DNA of 64,000 nucleotides from Paenibacillus sp. N3.4 (GTDB lineage: Bacteria > Bacillota > Bacilli > Paenibacillales > NBRC-103111). Under the pieces are notes generated by a model, which saw only the letters and a list, made by a program, of their open reading frames with translations, ran no database searches and was not told the origin of the DNA. Shown one piece after another: positions 8,346 to 17,422 of this stretch. The position numbers were made by a program, and so were the translations under genes. The stretch covers positions 124,001-188,000 of the forward strand of contig NZ_VRTT01000001.1 of the NCBI RefSeq assembly GCF_008017805.1. The letters are read 5' to 3'. Positions within the stretch are counted from its first letter, which is position 1; each line of letters starts with the position of its first letter.

Positions 8346-11300
8346 TTACAGCGATGTTGTTCCTGGTTCTTGGGAAATCGTTGGTTTACGTTTAAAACGT
8401 TTCTTGATTCCGTTCATCGAGCCGTCAAGCAACGTATAAACGACAGGTACAAGCACCAAGGTGACGAGCGTGGACAGTGTCAAGCCGAATGCTACGACAG
8501 TAGCCATCGATGCTTGTGTCTCCGCCCCTTCGCCAAACCCAATCACAAGCGGAAGCATAGCCAGCACCGTTGTCGCCGTTGTCATGAGAATAGGACGCAG
8601 ACGCACTTTACCCGCTTCCATTAAAGCCTCATACAAAGGCATTCCCTTGCCGCGCAGCTGGTTCGTGTAGTCAATTAAAACAATCGCGTTATTCACGACG
8701 ATACCAATTAGCATAATCATCCCGATAATCGAGTTCATATTAATGGTGCGATGCGTCACGATAAGCCCTAAGATAGCTCCGATAAAAGTTGGAGGCAAAG
8801 AGAACATAATGATGAATGGACCATATAACGACTCGAACTGACTCGCCATAACCATGTAAACTAAGACAACAGAGAGAATGAGGATCAAATATAAGCTTTT
8901 AAAAGAATCATTCTGGCTCGTTTGCTGCCCACCCATCGTAACCCGATAACCGTCAGGTGGTTGAATCGCATCGATCTTCTGTTTCACGAGAGCTGATACT
9001 TCCCCCACCGAAGCTCCAAAAACGGAAGCTTGCACCGTGGCAACGCGGTTCTGGTCTTGTCTGCGAATTTGTGCAGGACCTGTTCCCGGTTCTACCTTGG
9101 CAATCAAACTAACGGGTACAACCGTACCGCCAGAGGTATTAATCGTAATGTTATTAAAGTTTTCCAGCTTATTCGTGAAATCGTTCGGATATTTCACAAG
9201 CACGGAAATTTGTGAGCTCGCTGTCTTAAATTGTGTAGCCACGCTGCCTTGATAAGCGGTACGTAAAGCCGTCATTACGTCTCTCAGTGAAACCCCGTAG
9301 TGCGCGGCTGCATCCCGGTCAATCGTTAGATTGAATTGGGGGATCGAACGATCTAATGTATTTTGTACGTTTCGAGTGCCATCAACGGATGTGATCTCTT
9401 GGGCAACGAGGTCACCCAATTTTTGCAGGATCGTCAAATCCGGTCCGGATAGATTGACCTGAATATCGCCACCGCCAAAGTTCCCGCCGCCACCAAGACC
9501 TGGCAATCTCACACCTGACGGTACACTAACGCCAATTTGCGCGCCGGCGAAGCCGGTAGTTAGCGTGCGAATTTGCTCGGCAACTTGATCGGTCGTCTTC
9601 TTCCTCTCGCTAACAGGCTTCAGCCTGATCTGAATGCTTCCTGTGTTCGTCGCAGAAGATTGGAACGCACCGCCTCCGGCAGAACCAACCGAAGTAAAGA
9701 CGGAGTCGATTTCAGGAACATCCTTCAATCTGGTCTCAATGGTAGCAGCCACTTGATTGGTCACTGCAAAATCGGTGCCTTGCGGTAAATTGATATTCAA
9801 ATTGACTTGACTCTGATCGGTTTTTGGCGTTAATTCACTACCTACAAAACGAACGGAGTATACACTTGCAGCGAAAAGGAGGATCGTAACGCTCAGAATC
9901 ACCCATCGGTGCTTTAAAGACCATTTCAGCATTTTACCGTAAAAATTCGTGACGTGATACATGCCGCGTCCGAACCAAATTAAAGGATTGAATGATCTTC
10001 CTTCCGGCAAATCTTCATCCACTTTGCTGCGTAATATTTTAGCTGCCAGCATCGGAACTAGCGTCACAGCAGCGAACCAAGCGGCTATGTGAGAGAAGCA
10101 GACAACGAGTGCCATCGGCCAGAAAAATTGCTTCACGAGGCCGCTAATAAAGGCCGTAGGCGCAAATACGGCGATTTGTGCAAGCGCGGACGCCATAACG
10201 GCAGTACCAACCTCGGCTGTCCCCACTTTGGCTGCCTCTTCGGGAGAAAGTCCCTCATGTCGTTTACGGAAAATGCTTTCCAGAACAACAACCGCGAAGT
10301 CGACAAGCGAGCCGAGACCGAGCGCTAAACCGCCCAGCGTAATCGTATTAATCGTTTGGTGACCAAAATACATCATACTAAACGTGCTTATAATGGAAAT
10401 CGGAATAACCACGCCTATAATGAGCGTTGCTCGGATACTCCGCAAGAAAAATAACAAAATAATGACGGAGAAAACACCGCCGAGCAAAGTATGCTCAACA
10501 ACCGTCTGCAAGGAATCACGAATGAATTTAGCAGAATCATTCAATATCGCGACATGCACGCCTTCAGGCAGCTTGGATTGAATATCCTTCAAAGACTTCT
10601 GTATGTTGCTGGATACGGACACCGTATTGCCGTCCGATTGTTTAAGAACCGAAAGACTTACACTAGCCTCTCCGTCTTTGCGTGCTTCCAAGGTAACATT
10701 TTGATAAGTGTCAATGATCTGCCCCAGCTCGCTAAGCGCTATCGTTTGCCCTTTGCCCAGCTGCACTTGCACTTTGCCAATATCCGCAATGGATTTAAAA
10801 TCTCCATCGATATGTAAAGGCACCAGTTGCTTTCCTTTATTAACAAGTCCCGCGTCTGTGGAAGAGTTGTCATTCCCAAGCGCTGAAACGAGTGTGCTGA
10901 AGGAAATATTGTACGATTGAAGCCTGCTAGGCTCAACCAGAATTTGAATTTGTCTTACTCGTCCGCCTGTCACGCCTACGGATGCAACGCCATCCGAACG
11001 CTGAACGTCCGGGCTGACGATATTGTCCGCCACATCGCGAAGCGTAACAAGATCGGTTTTGCCATACAAAGCCAGTGTCATAATCGGTGTGCTGTTAGGA
11101 TCTACCCGAGACACAACAGGAGCGTCAGCATCTGAGGGGAGCTGCCTTCGCACCCGATCCAGCTTGTCACGCATCGATAATGTGACCTGATCAATATTCG
11201 TTCCATAATTGAATTGCAGGGTAACATTGCTTGATCCCGTTCGCGAGTTGGACGAAATACTCGTTACCCCTGTGACAGTCGCCATCGCGTTCTCAATGGG

Positions 11301-11495
11301 CTTCGTTATTTGCTGCTCGATTTGGCCCGGTGAAGCACCGTTCCAAGAAACGGAAACCGTTGCAGAAGGGATCTCCAAATTCGGATAGAGATCCACCGGC
11401 AAGAGGGGAACTGCGATCGACCCAACAATCAACAGCCCAATCATAATCATTAAAATCGTGACAGGACGATGAACGGAGAAATTAGCTAATTTCAC
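8346..11495 (-). CDS. RND family efflux transporter (AcrB/SwrC-like), pump 1
   Basis: A 1049-residue inner-membrane pump of the HAE1/AcrB type, which in Gram-positives (e.g. SwrC of B. subtilis) exports lipopeptides or other amphiphiles. It starts MKLANFSVHRPVTILMIMIG and has the usual two large extracytoplasmic loops and twelve membrane helices; the porter motif VSWNGASPGQIEQQITKPIE is clear. In helix 4 the usual Asp-Asp pair of the proton relay reads LVDFAVVVLESI, so the second Asp is Phe (Phe400 after Asp399). Helix 10 has VVNNAIVLID in place of the Lys-containing AcrB motif. Its start overlaps the adaptor stop by 4 bp. The pump family is certain; the substrate is not known. Confidence 0.93.
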   Translation of the reverse strand: MKLANFSVHRPVTILMIMIGLLIVGSIAVPLLPVDLYPNLEIPSATVSVSWNGASPGQIEQQITKPIENAMATVTGVTSISSNSRTGSSNVTLQFNYGTNIDQVTLSMRDKLDRVRRQLPSDADAPVVSRVDPNSTPIMTLALYGKTDLVTLRDVADNIVSPDVQRSDGVASVGVTGGRVRQIQILVEPSRLQSYNISFSTLVSALGNDNSSTDAGLVNKGKQLVPLHIDGDFKSIADIGKVQVQLGKGQTIALSELGQIIDTYQNVTLEARKDGEASVSLSVLKQSDGNTVSVSSNIQKSLKDIQSKLPEGVHVAILNDSAKFIRDSLQTVVEHTLLGGVFSVIILLFFLRSIRATLIIGVVIPISIISTFSMMYFGHQTINTITLGGLALGLGSLVDFAVVVLESIFRKRHEGLSPEEAAKVGTAEVGTAVMASALAQIAVFAPTAFISGLVKQFFWPMALVVCFSHIAAWFAAVTLVPMLAAKILRSKVDEDLPEGRSFNPLIWFGRGMYHVTNFYGKMLKWSLKHRWVILSVTILLFAASVYSVRFVGSELTPKTDQSQVNLNINLPQGTDFAVTNQVAATIETRLKDVPEIDSVFTSVGSAGGGAFQSSATNTGSIQIRLKPVSERKKTTDQVAEQIRTLTTGFAGAQIGVSVPSGVRLPGLGGGGNFGGGDIQVNLSGPDLTILQKLGDLVAQEITSVDGTRNVQNTLDRSIPQFNLTIDRDAAAHYGVSLRDVMTALRTAYQGSVATQFKTASSQISVLVKYPNDFTNKLENFNNITINTSGGTVVPVSLIAKVEPGTGPAQIRRQDQNRVATVQASVFGASVGEVSALVKQKIDAIQPPDGYRVTMGGQQTSQNDSFKSLYLILILSVVLVYMVMASQFESLYGPFIIMFSLPPTFIGAILGLIVTHRTINMNSIIGMIMLIGIVVNNAIVLIDYTNQLRGKGMPLYEALMEAGKVRLRPILMTTATTVLAMLPLVIGFGEGAETQASMATVVAFGLTLSTLVTLVLVPVVYTLLDGSMNGIKKRFKRKPTISQEPGTTSL

Positions 11496-13510
11496 TGTCC
11501 AGCCCCCGCTTTCGGCGCTGCACTCGGCTTAGCCTCTGTTTGACCATCTTTGGACTGACCTTGGCCACCTTGGCCGCCAGTCCTGTTCTGACCTTGGCCA
11601 CTTGGCCGTTCGCCGGTTTGGCCGGTTTGGCCAGTTTGGCCAGTTTGGCCTCCGGTTTTGCCTTGACCTTGGCCGCCTTGGCCGCCTTGACCACCTTGAC
11701 CTTGACCGCCCTGACCACCTGTTTTCCCTTGGCCTTGTCCGTTCTGTCCTTGACCCGCCCCTTTACCGGCTCCGTTATCCTGCCCAGGTTGACTCACTTG
11801 AACTGGTACATTATCGGAAAGCAATTCTTGTCCTTTGACAACGAGTTCATCTCCGACCTTAAGACCATTCGTAATTTCGAACGATGAGCTGGTCATTACC
11901 CCAACCTTGACGAGCACCTTGGAAGCTTTGCCATCTTTCACGATGAACACCGCGTTACCGCTTGGTTGGCTAAGAACCGCATCCGCAGGAACCACAATGG
12001 ATTGTTTGCCTTCACTCTTCAGTGAAGACTCGGCGAACATCCCCGGCAGCAATTCATGTTTATCATCATTTAATTTGATATCTACCAGATAGGACTTGGA
12101 TGTTGGATCCATCGTCGGATGTACGGCATACACGGTCCCATCAAACGATTTATTTAATGTCGGTACTTTCACAGACATTGAAAGACCAGCTTTTACTTTG
12201 CCAATCGATGCTTCCGATACGTTCACTGTCGCAAGAACCGGCTCCAGTGCTGCAATCGACACTACAGCGGATTGTCCTGTATTTTGTCCAACTGGTACAA
12301 GAACAGCGCTTACAATCCCGTCGACGGGACTTGTAAGAACGCCATCTTGCAGCTGTTCACTTAGCAATTTCAACTTCGTTTGAGTCTGCTGAAGCTGAGC
12401 TGCGCTTACTTGAAGAGCATCTGTCGATTGCGCTGTTTTCACAGATTGCTTGGACTGATCCAGCGTGGCTTCAGCGCTATTCTTTGCAATTTCTTGCGAG
12501 GATTGAGACTGCGCTAGCTGCGTACGGCTAAGATCAATTTGAGCAGCCGCCGTTACTTGCGTATTGGCAAGCGTTAATAAGGAAGTATTCAGCGCTTCCT
12601 GTGCCACTTGGACGGCTTGCGAGCTTTGTGCGGTTAAAAGCGCATTTTGCAAGCTGGTCAGCGATTGCTGCGCAGATTGCGTGTCTTTATATTGCGACTG
12701 TTGAGCTTGCTGTAGGGTCAACTGTGTACTCTGCAATTTGGCTAGTGCGCCATCCATATCTTTTCCCGACTGAGCCGCCGAATTGTAGGCAACAACCGCT
12801 TGCTGCACTGCGAGTTGATAGGTATCTATATTGTTATTCTGTGATGTTAATAAACTATCCAGCTGCGAATTCAGATTCGTCTGGGCTACAGTAACAGCTG
12901 TTGCTGCATCTGCTTGCGCCTTACTAAAACCTACTTGAGCAGTGGAAACTCCCTGTTTAGCGGATTCAACGGAATTTTGCTGCGTGGCTATGGCATTGTT
13001 TAGTTGCGTCTGTGCCAAAGCTACGGCATTCTTTTGATCATTTATAGCTTTCTCATAAGCCGCTTGTTGCACAGCTAATGCTTTCTGAGCTACCGCGAGA
13101 CTATTTGCTTGATCATTCACAGCTTTGCTGTATTGAATCTGACTTACTGCTAAATCACTCTTAGACTGCTCTAAGGATTGTTGAAGCGTAGTCGTATCAA
13201 TGTGCGCCAGCGCTTGTCCGACTTTTACCTTGTCTCCTATGCTGACATCTAGAGACGTAATTCGGCCATTCACTTTCGAAGACAAATTCGTCGTGAACGC
13301 TGGTGTTATGGAGCCTGTGAATACTTGTCCGCCGCCAATGTCGGATAATTTAACTTGCTGTGTTTCTACTGTCATCTGGCGTGTTCCTGAACGGCCGTTT
13401 GCCCCTGGTTTAGCGGTACTGCTGGGCGTGCTGCACCCCGCTATGGTGACGGTTATCGCGGTGAGAACTGCGATGATTGTGGTACTCTTGAGTGAACTGT
13501 ACTTCCTCAT
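11492..13510 (-). CDS. RND efflux adaptor lipoprotein (HlyD/MFP family) with long coiled coil and Gly/Gln tail
   Basis: A 672-residue membrane-fusion-type adaptor. A signal with lipobox ending in Cys26 (TIAGC) anchors it to the outer face of the membrane. Biotinyl-lipoyl halves flank a very long, Gln/Ala-rich coiled-coil insert of about 260 residues (roughly 110-370), followed by a beta-barrel and membrane-proximal domain (GVMTSSSFEITNGLKVGDELV). Residues 574-672 are a low-complexity tail of Gly, Gln, Thr and Lys (GQTGQT and GGQGGQ repeats). Such tails are unusual for MFPs and may reach into the wall. It is the first gene of the operon, and its stop overlaps the pump start by 4 bp. GGAGG precedes the ATG by about 10 bp. 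A direct-repeat operator lies at 13599-13615. Confidence 0.9.
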   Translation of the reverse strand: MRKYSSLKSTTIIAVLTAITVTIAGCSTPSSTAKPGANGRSGTRQMTVETQQVKLSDIGGGQVFTGSITPAFTTNLSSKVNGRITSLDVSIGDKVKVGQALAHIDTTTLQQSLEQSKSDLAVSQIQYSKAVNDQANSLAVAQKALAVQQAAYEKAINDQKNAVALAQTQLNNAIATQQNSVESAKQGVSTAQVGFSKAQADAATAVTVAQTNLNSQLDSLLTSQNNNIDTYQLAVQQAVVAYNSAAQSGKDMDGALAKLQSTQLTLQQAQQSQYKDTQSAQQSLTSLQNALLTAQSSQAVQVAQEALNTSLLTLANTQVTAAAQIDLSRTQLAQSQSSQEIAKNSAEATLDQSKQSVKTAQSTDALQVSAAQLQQTQTKLKLLSEQLQDGVLTSPVDGIVSAVLVPVGQNTGQSAVVSIAALEPVLATVNVSEASIGKVKAGLSMSVKVPTLNKSFDGTVYAVHPTMDPTSKSYLVDIKLNDDKHELLPGMFAESSLKSEGKQSIVVPADAVLSQPSGNAVFIVKDGKASKVLVKVGVMTSSSFEITNGLKVGDELVVKGQELLSDNVPVQVSQPGQDNGAGKGAGQGQNGQGQGKTGGQGGQGQGGQGGQGGQGQGKTGGQTGQTGQTGQTGERPSGQGQNRTGGQGGQGQSKDGQTEAKPSAAPKAGAGQ

Positions 13511-13598
13511 GGGATGGAAACCTCCGTCTACTTCTATTCATTTGGGCAATCGCTCTTCCCCACTTTACTTGACTTTCGTGATAGAAGTGTGATTCATA

Positions 13599-13615
13599 TG
13601 TAAAAAATGTGTAAA
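13599..13615 (-). promoter_or_regulatory. Direct-repeat operator TTTACA-N5-TTTACA upstream of RND operon 1
   Basis: On the minus strand the site reads TTTACACATTTTTTACA: two identical hexamers with 11-bp periodicity, 89-105 bp before the adaptor ATG. This matches the layout of PhoP/OmpR-type response regulator sites (PhoP consensus TT[ACT]A[ACT]A repeats spaced about 5 bp). Which regulator binds is inferred. Confidence 0.55.
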
Positions 13616-13788
13616 TATCGAAATAATCCCTCGTATTTTAGGCATAAAGTCCTGGTATTGACTTACTATCTCAGGTTATATTTATATCTTTTCTAGTTAA
13701 TTTCCAGTTCGAGTCTAAAAATCCCTAACTGTACCTAAATTCAAACTATTTCGTTGCCCTTCAAGGTTACTGCTGATGAATGTGCCAT

Positions 13789-13805
13789 TTTACAAATACT
13801 TTACA
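13789..13805 (+). promoter_or_regulatory. Direct-repeat operator TTTACA-N5-TTTACA upstream of phnD-like gene
   Basis: The site reads TTTACAAATACTTTACA, followed by a third weaker hexamer TTCTAT at 13811-13816 with the same 11-bp step. It lies 78-94 bp before the TTG start. A possible -10 (TATAGA, 13834-13839) follows. It fits a PhoP-type site, which would make sense for a phosphonate/phosphite importer. Confidence 0.6.
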
Positions 13806-13882
13806 CTGTTTTCTATGTTATATGTGGTAGTCTTATAGAGCTACTTATATAGAAGCAATTATTTTATCGGAGGTAGAAAGAG

Positions 13883-14854
13883 TTGAAGAAAAAACTTACA
13901 GTAATTAGTTTGTCCATGTTGGTTGCAGCTAGCATGCTAGCAGGTTGTGCTAAGAAAGAAGAGACTAAGCCAGCCGCATCACCGGCAGAATCAACGAAAG
14001 TATCCGCAACTCCGGCAGCAACAGGCTTCATACCCAAAGAATTGAAAGTGCAATTCGTTCCATCCCAAAATGCTGAAACACTTGAAGCTAAAGCAAAACC
14101 ACTTGAAAAACTTCTAGGGGACAAGTTGGGTATCCCCGTTAAAGTTTCCGTTTCAACTGATTATAACGTGGTAATTGAAGCCATGGCTTCCAAACAAGTG
14201 GATGTTGGCTTCTTGCCTCCAAGCAACTATGTTGTTGCGCATGATAACCGTAAAGCAGCAGACCTGCTTGTACAAGCCACACGTCTAGGCGTGGATGATA
14301 CAACTGGTCAACCAACGAAAGATCTTGTAGATTTCTACAAATCAGAAATTTTGGTTAAAGCTGATTCTCCAATTAAATCCGTTGCCGATCTCAAAGGCAA
14401 AAAAATAGGTTGGCAAGGTGTTACCTCCGCAGCTGGTTATGTATATCCAGGATTTGTTCTGAAAAAAGCGGGCGTTGATCCGGTTAAAGACGTTACCGGC
14501 GTACAATTCCAAGGTCATGACAAAGCAGTTATCGCTTTGCTCAACGATCAAGTTGACGCAGTTGGCGTATTCCAAGACATCCGTACCAACATGACGAAAG
14601 ATTATCCGGATGTATTCAAACAAACTCGCGTTCTTAGCTTCTCTGATAAAATTCCTAATGATACCATCGCGGTTCGTTCCGATATGGACGCAGCATGGAA
14701 AAAGAAACTTACAGACGCCTTCATCGCAATCGGTAACGATCCGGAAGGCCAAAAAATCATTTTCGATGTGTACTCCCATAAAGGGTATGTAGCTACAGAT
14801 GATTCCAAATTCGACATCGTACGCAGCGTTAACAAAGAAATGGGCTTGAAGTAA
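13883..14854 (+). CDS. Phosphonate/phosphite ABC transporter substrate-binding lipoprotein (PhnD family)
   Basis: A 323-residue lipoprotein with lipobox Cys22 (MLAGC), a Thr/Ala/Pro linker and a PhnD/PtxB-type binding domain: LKVQFVPSQNAETLEAKAKPLEKLL, VDVGFLPPSNYVVAHD, and DLKGKKIGWQG with TSAAGYVYPG. The SAAGYVYP-type loop binds the phosphonate group in this family; the exact ligand (phosphonate, phosphite or other) cannot be told. The start is TTG at 13883, with GGAGGT 8 bp upstream. The gene converges on its permease gene rather than sitting with it in one operon, and a long perfect hairpin separates them. The operator at 13789-13805 suggests phosphate-dependent control. Confidence 0.9.
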   Translation: MKKKLTVISLSMLVAASMLAGCAKKEETKPAASPAESTKVSATPAATGFIPKELKVQFVPSQNAETLEAKAKPLEKLLGDKLGIPVKVSVSTDYNVVIEAMASKQVDVGFLPPSNYVVAHDNRKAADLLVQATRLGVDDTTGQPTKDLVDFYKSEILVKADSPIKSVADLKGKKIGWQGVTSAAGYVYPGFVLKKAGVDPVKDVTGVQFQGHDKAVIALLNDQVDAVGVFQDIRTNMTKDYPDVFKQTRVLSFSDKIPNDTIAVRSDMDAAWKKKLTDAFIAIGNDPEGQKIIFDVYSHKGYVATDDSKFDIVRSVNKEMGLK

Positions 14855-14863
14855 TATCGAAGT

Positions 14864-14907
14864 AACAAAAGAGACATCGCATGTGTATATGCGATGTCTC
14901 TTTTGTT
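14864..14907. terminator. Bidirectional terminator between phnD-like and phnE-like genes
   Basis: A perfect 19-bp inverted repeat (arms 14864-14882 and 14889-14907, loop GTGTAT), with AACAAAAGAG and CTCTTTTGTT at the bases, serves both convergent transcripts. Confidence 0.9.
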
Positions 14908-14910
14908 GTT

Positions 14911-16485
14911 TTAAACAATCCGTTTTCGAAGTTCTCCTGAAATATAGTCAATGATGGAGATCGTTACAATGATTCCTATGAGGATAATAGCTACCCGTGG
15001 CCACTGCCTCGCGTTAAGTGCGAAGATCAGAGGTGTACCGATACCGCCCGCTCCAATGATCCCTAATAGGGTCGCAGAGCGCACATTGATTTCAAAACGA
15101 TACAACGTGTAAGAAATGAAATCAGGGATCACCTGAGGAACAACAGCGAACGCCATCTTCTGCCAAATGTTCGCTCCGACCGCCGTCATTGCTTCTGTAG
15201 GCCCCATATCCATATTTTCAACGGCTTCTGCATAAAGCTTGCCAAGCATCCCTACCGAGTGGAGCCCCAGCGCCATGACCCCGGCAAACGCCCCAGGTCC
15301 TACAGCTTTAATAAAGATCAAGGCCATAATGACTTCAGGTATCGTACGAACGACACTTAAAAATAATTTACCGGAGCCGGAAACAGCCCGTCTGCGGCTC
15401 ATATTTGCCGCTGCCCAAAAGGCGAACGGGAGACAAACAACAGCGGAGACAAAGTTGCCCAAATAAGAAATCGATAACGTCTCAAGAAGAGAGCGCAGTA
15501 AATCCTCTCCATCAGGAATATAAACATAAGCCCAGTCTGGATGCATCAATCCGGTCATCATCGATTTCATCAAAATCCATGTGGTTGGCTGAAAACCGGA
15601 CAATTCCAAACCTGTTACAGACCAAACCAATAAAGCCACGACAATCACCCAACCTATGATCGAGTATGTGCGTGAACGTGAGGCTGACATTGGTTTTGCG
15701 CTGCCTTTTAACAAATATGAGCGGAATCGGGTACTAACTAGATCGATGATTACAACAACAAACAACGTATAAATGACAATCGCGCAGGCTTGATCGTAGC
15801 GGAATAGATCAAGCGTGTTTTTTAGCAGCAAGCCAATCCCACCTGCCCCTACTAAACCGAGGATAGCCGATGCCCGAATACTGACTTCAAAGGTGTACAA
15901 TAAATGAGCCAGATACGTAGGCGCAACTTGCGGGATGACACCAAAACGAATCCATTTGAGCTTGTTTGCACCAACGGCCGTCATGGCTTCTAGCGGTCCA
16001 GGATCAGTCGCCTCGGTCGATTCATACGAAAGCTTAGACAGAATCCCAAACGTAAAGAATATCAGCGCAAGTGTGCCTGCCGTTGGACCAAATCCGACTA
16101 ATACTGCGAAGATAGCCGCGTATAGCAGATCCGGTATGGTCCGAAACAGATTCATAATGAACCTTGCTGGATAGAACAACCATGGCGTGGTGTTAACGTT
16201 ACGAGCAGCAAGGAGCGCCATGGGATAGGCGAACAAAGCACCTACAACAGTTCCAATAATCGACATCTGCAGGGTTTCCGCCATTGGTTTCCAAATATCA
16301 GCAAAAAACTGCCAGTCCGGCGGGAACATTTCGCCAATAAACTTTAAAATTTCCGGTGTACCGGATACGAGCTTCGTTAGTGTCGCTTCCGTTTGATAAA
16401 TGCTCCCGATCAGGAAAAGAACCATTATCAGGACCGTAAGATACAGCTTCGTCCGAGGCGGCTTCTTGACGATTGTTACACTCAT
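14911..16485 (-). CDS. Phosphonate ABC transporter permease, fused tandem PhnE-PhnE
   Basis: A 524-residue inner-membrane protein about twice the usual PhnE length (about 265). Two homologous permease halves are joined in one chain: the first has [21 protein letters not shown] followed by [17 protein letters not shown], the second has [21 protein letters not shown] followed by [17 protein letters not shown]. These are the loops that dock on the ATPase. Many organisms encode PhnE1 and PhnE2 as separate genes; here they form a built-in heterodimer. It overlaps the PhnC stop by 4 bp (ATGA) and is the last gene of the phnC-phnE unit. The membrane domain assignment is strong. Confidence 0.9.
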   Translation of the reverse strand: MSVTIVKKPPRTKLYLTVLIMVLFLIGSIYQTEATLTKLVSGTPEILKFIGEMFPPDWQFFADIWKPMAETLQMSIIGTVVGALFAYPMALLAARNVNTTPWLFYPARFIMNLFRTIPDLLYAAIFAVLVGFGPTAGTLALIFFTFGILSKLSYESTEATDPGPLEAMTAVGANKLKWIRFGVIPQVAPTYLAHLLYTFEVSIRASAILGLVGAGGIGLLLKNTLDLFRYDQACAIVIYTLFVVVIIDLVSTRFRSYLLKGSAKPMSASRSRTYSIIGWVIVVALLVWSVTGLELSGFQPTTWILMKSMMTGLMHPDWAYVYIPDGEDLLRSLLETLSISYLGNFVSAVVCLPFAFWAAANMSRRRAVSGSGKLFLSVVRTIPEVIMALIFIKAVGPGAFAGVMALGLHSVGMLGKLYAEAVENMDMGPTEAMTAVGANIWQKMAFAVVPQVIPDFISYTLYRFEINVRSATLLGIIGAGGIGTPLIFALNARQWPRVAIILIGIIVTISIIDYISGELRKRIV

Positions 16486-17255
16486 CCTTCCTGCCCCCCC
16501 AGCAGCTCGTCCTTCTTAATGGCCCGGCCATAAATCTCTGAGAACACCTCATCCGTCGCATCAGCCACAGGTCCGTCATAGACAACTTTACCTGCACGAA
16601 GTCCGATAATCCGTGTCGCGTACTCACGTGCAAGGTCAATAAAGTGAAGATTTACAACTGTTGTAATGCCTAATTCCGTATTAATTCTTTTTAAATCATC
16701 CATCACTTGTCTGGTCGTTAATGGGTCAAGCGATGCCACAGGCTCGTCCGCAAGAATAATCTTGGCTTCCTGTGCCAATGCTCTGGCGATTGAAACACGC
16801 TGCTGTTGACCACCTGACAATTCATCAGCTCGTGAATAAGCTTTTTCCCGAATATTGACACGCTCCAGCGCTTTTAGCGAAAGTTCGATATCTTCTTTAG
16901 GGAACAAACCTAGTAAGGTTCTGAACGTCGAATGATACCCTACACGACCAGATAAAACATTGCGAATAACAGATGAGCGTTTGACCAGATTAAACGTTTG
17001 GAAAATCATCCCGATATCCCTGCGCATACGACGCAATTCGGCGCCTTTTGCCAAAGTTATTGACTTTCCGTCAATTAATATTTCTCCATCCGTTGTTTCA
17101 TGCAAACGATTAATAGAACGCAACAGCGTCGATTTGCCCGCTCCTGAAAGGCCAACAATAACAACGAATTCCCCAGGATGAATCGTCAGATTAATATCAT
17201 TCAGCCCGATCGTTCCGTTAGGATAAACTTTGGAAAGATGTTTAAACGCAATCAT
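16482..17255 (-). CDS. phnC: Phosphonate ABC transporter ATP-binding protein
   Basis: A 257-residue ATPase of the PhnC type: Walker [11 protein letters not shown]-loop region [22 protein letters not shown] (the insertion typical for PhnC), signature LSGGQQQR, Walker [13 protein letters not shown] and switch His in VNLHFIDLA. It would power import through the fused permease encoded next, overlapping by 4 bp. No phosphonate-degrading gene (phnX, phnW, C-P lyase, ptxD) occurs in the window, so the fate of the substrate is unknown. A TTTACA-N5-TTTACA repeat lies 84-100 bp upstream. Confidence 0.93.
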   Translation of the reverse strand: MIAFKHLSKVYPNGTIGLNDINLTIHPGEFVVIVGLSGAGKSTLLRSINRLHETTDGEILIDGKSITLAKGAELRRMRRDIGMIFQTFNLVKRSSVIRNVLSGRVGYHSTFRTLLGLFPKEDIELSLKALERVNIREKAYSRADELSGGQQQRVSIARALAQEAKIILADEPVASLDPLTTRQVMDDLKRINTELGITTVVNLHFIDLAREYATRIIGLRAGKVVYDGPVADATDEVFSEIYGRAIKKDELLGGQEG

Positions 17256-17338
17256 ATAAATCCTACTTTCATTAGATAATAATGTTAAAAATAGCAGACA
17301 AAATTTTCTTAAGTTTTCCGCGTCTAAAACCCACTAAA

Positions 17339-17355
17339 TGTAAAGAGGGTGTAAA
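17339..17355 (-). promoter_or_regulatory. Direct-repeat operator TTTACA-N5-TTTACA upstream of phnC
   Basis: On the minus strand it reads TTTACACCCTCTTTACA, with the same hexamers and 11-bp step as the sites at 13599 and 13789. It lies partly within the left arm of the terminator hairpin at 17342-17385, so operator and terminator overlap. Confidence 0.5.
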
Positions 17356-17385
17356 CTCTACATTTGTAGAGTTTACGCCCTCTTT
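17342..17385 (-). terminator. Terminator hairpin after the 403-residue secreted protein gene
   Basis: Arms of 20 bp (17342-17361 and 17366-17385) pair with one mismatch around the loop ATTT. On the minus strand it follows the stop at 17423 and is trailed by a short T-rich stretch. Confidence 0.75.
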
Positions 17386-17422
17386 CAGTAGCCTCGAAGG
17401 ATTATCTTTTTTGCTACTTTGT

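Larger units (their letters stand above)
13511..13882. other. Divergent intergenic region between adaptor and phnD-like genes
   Basis: A 372-bp A/T-rich region that drives the minus-strand RND operon and the plus-strand binding-protein gene. It holds two TTTACA-N5-TTTACA repeat pairs, one facing each way (13599-13615 and 13789-13805). No coding frame is convincing. Confidence 0.6.

Noticed and set aside
11540..11887. Ala/Leu/Thr-rich plus-strand frame opposite the adaptor tail
   Set aside because: It is the antisense shadow of the Gly/Gln low-complexity tail and has no ribosome binding site.
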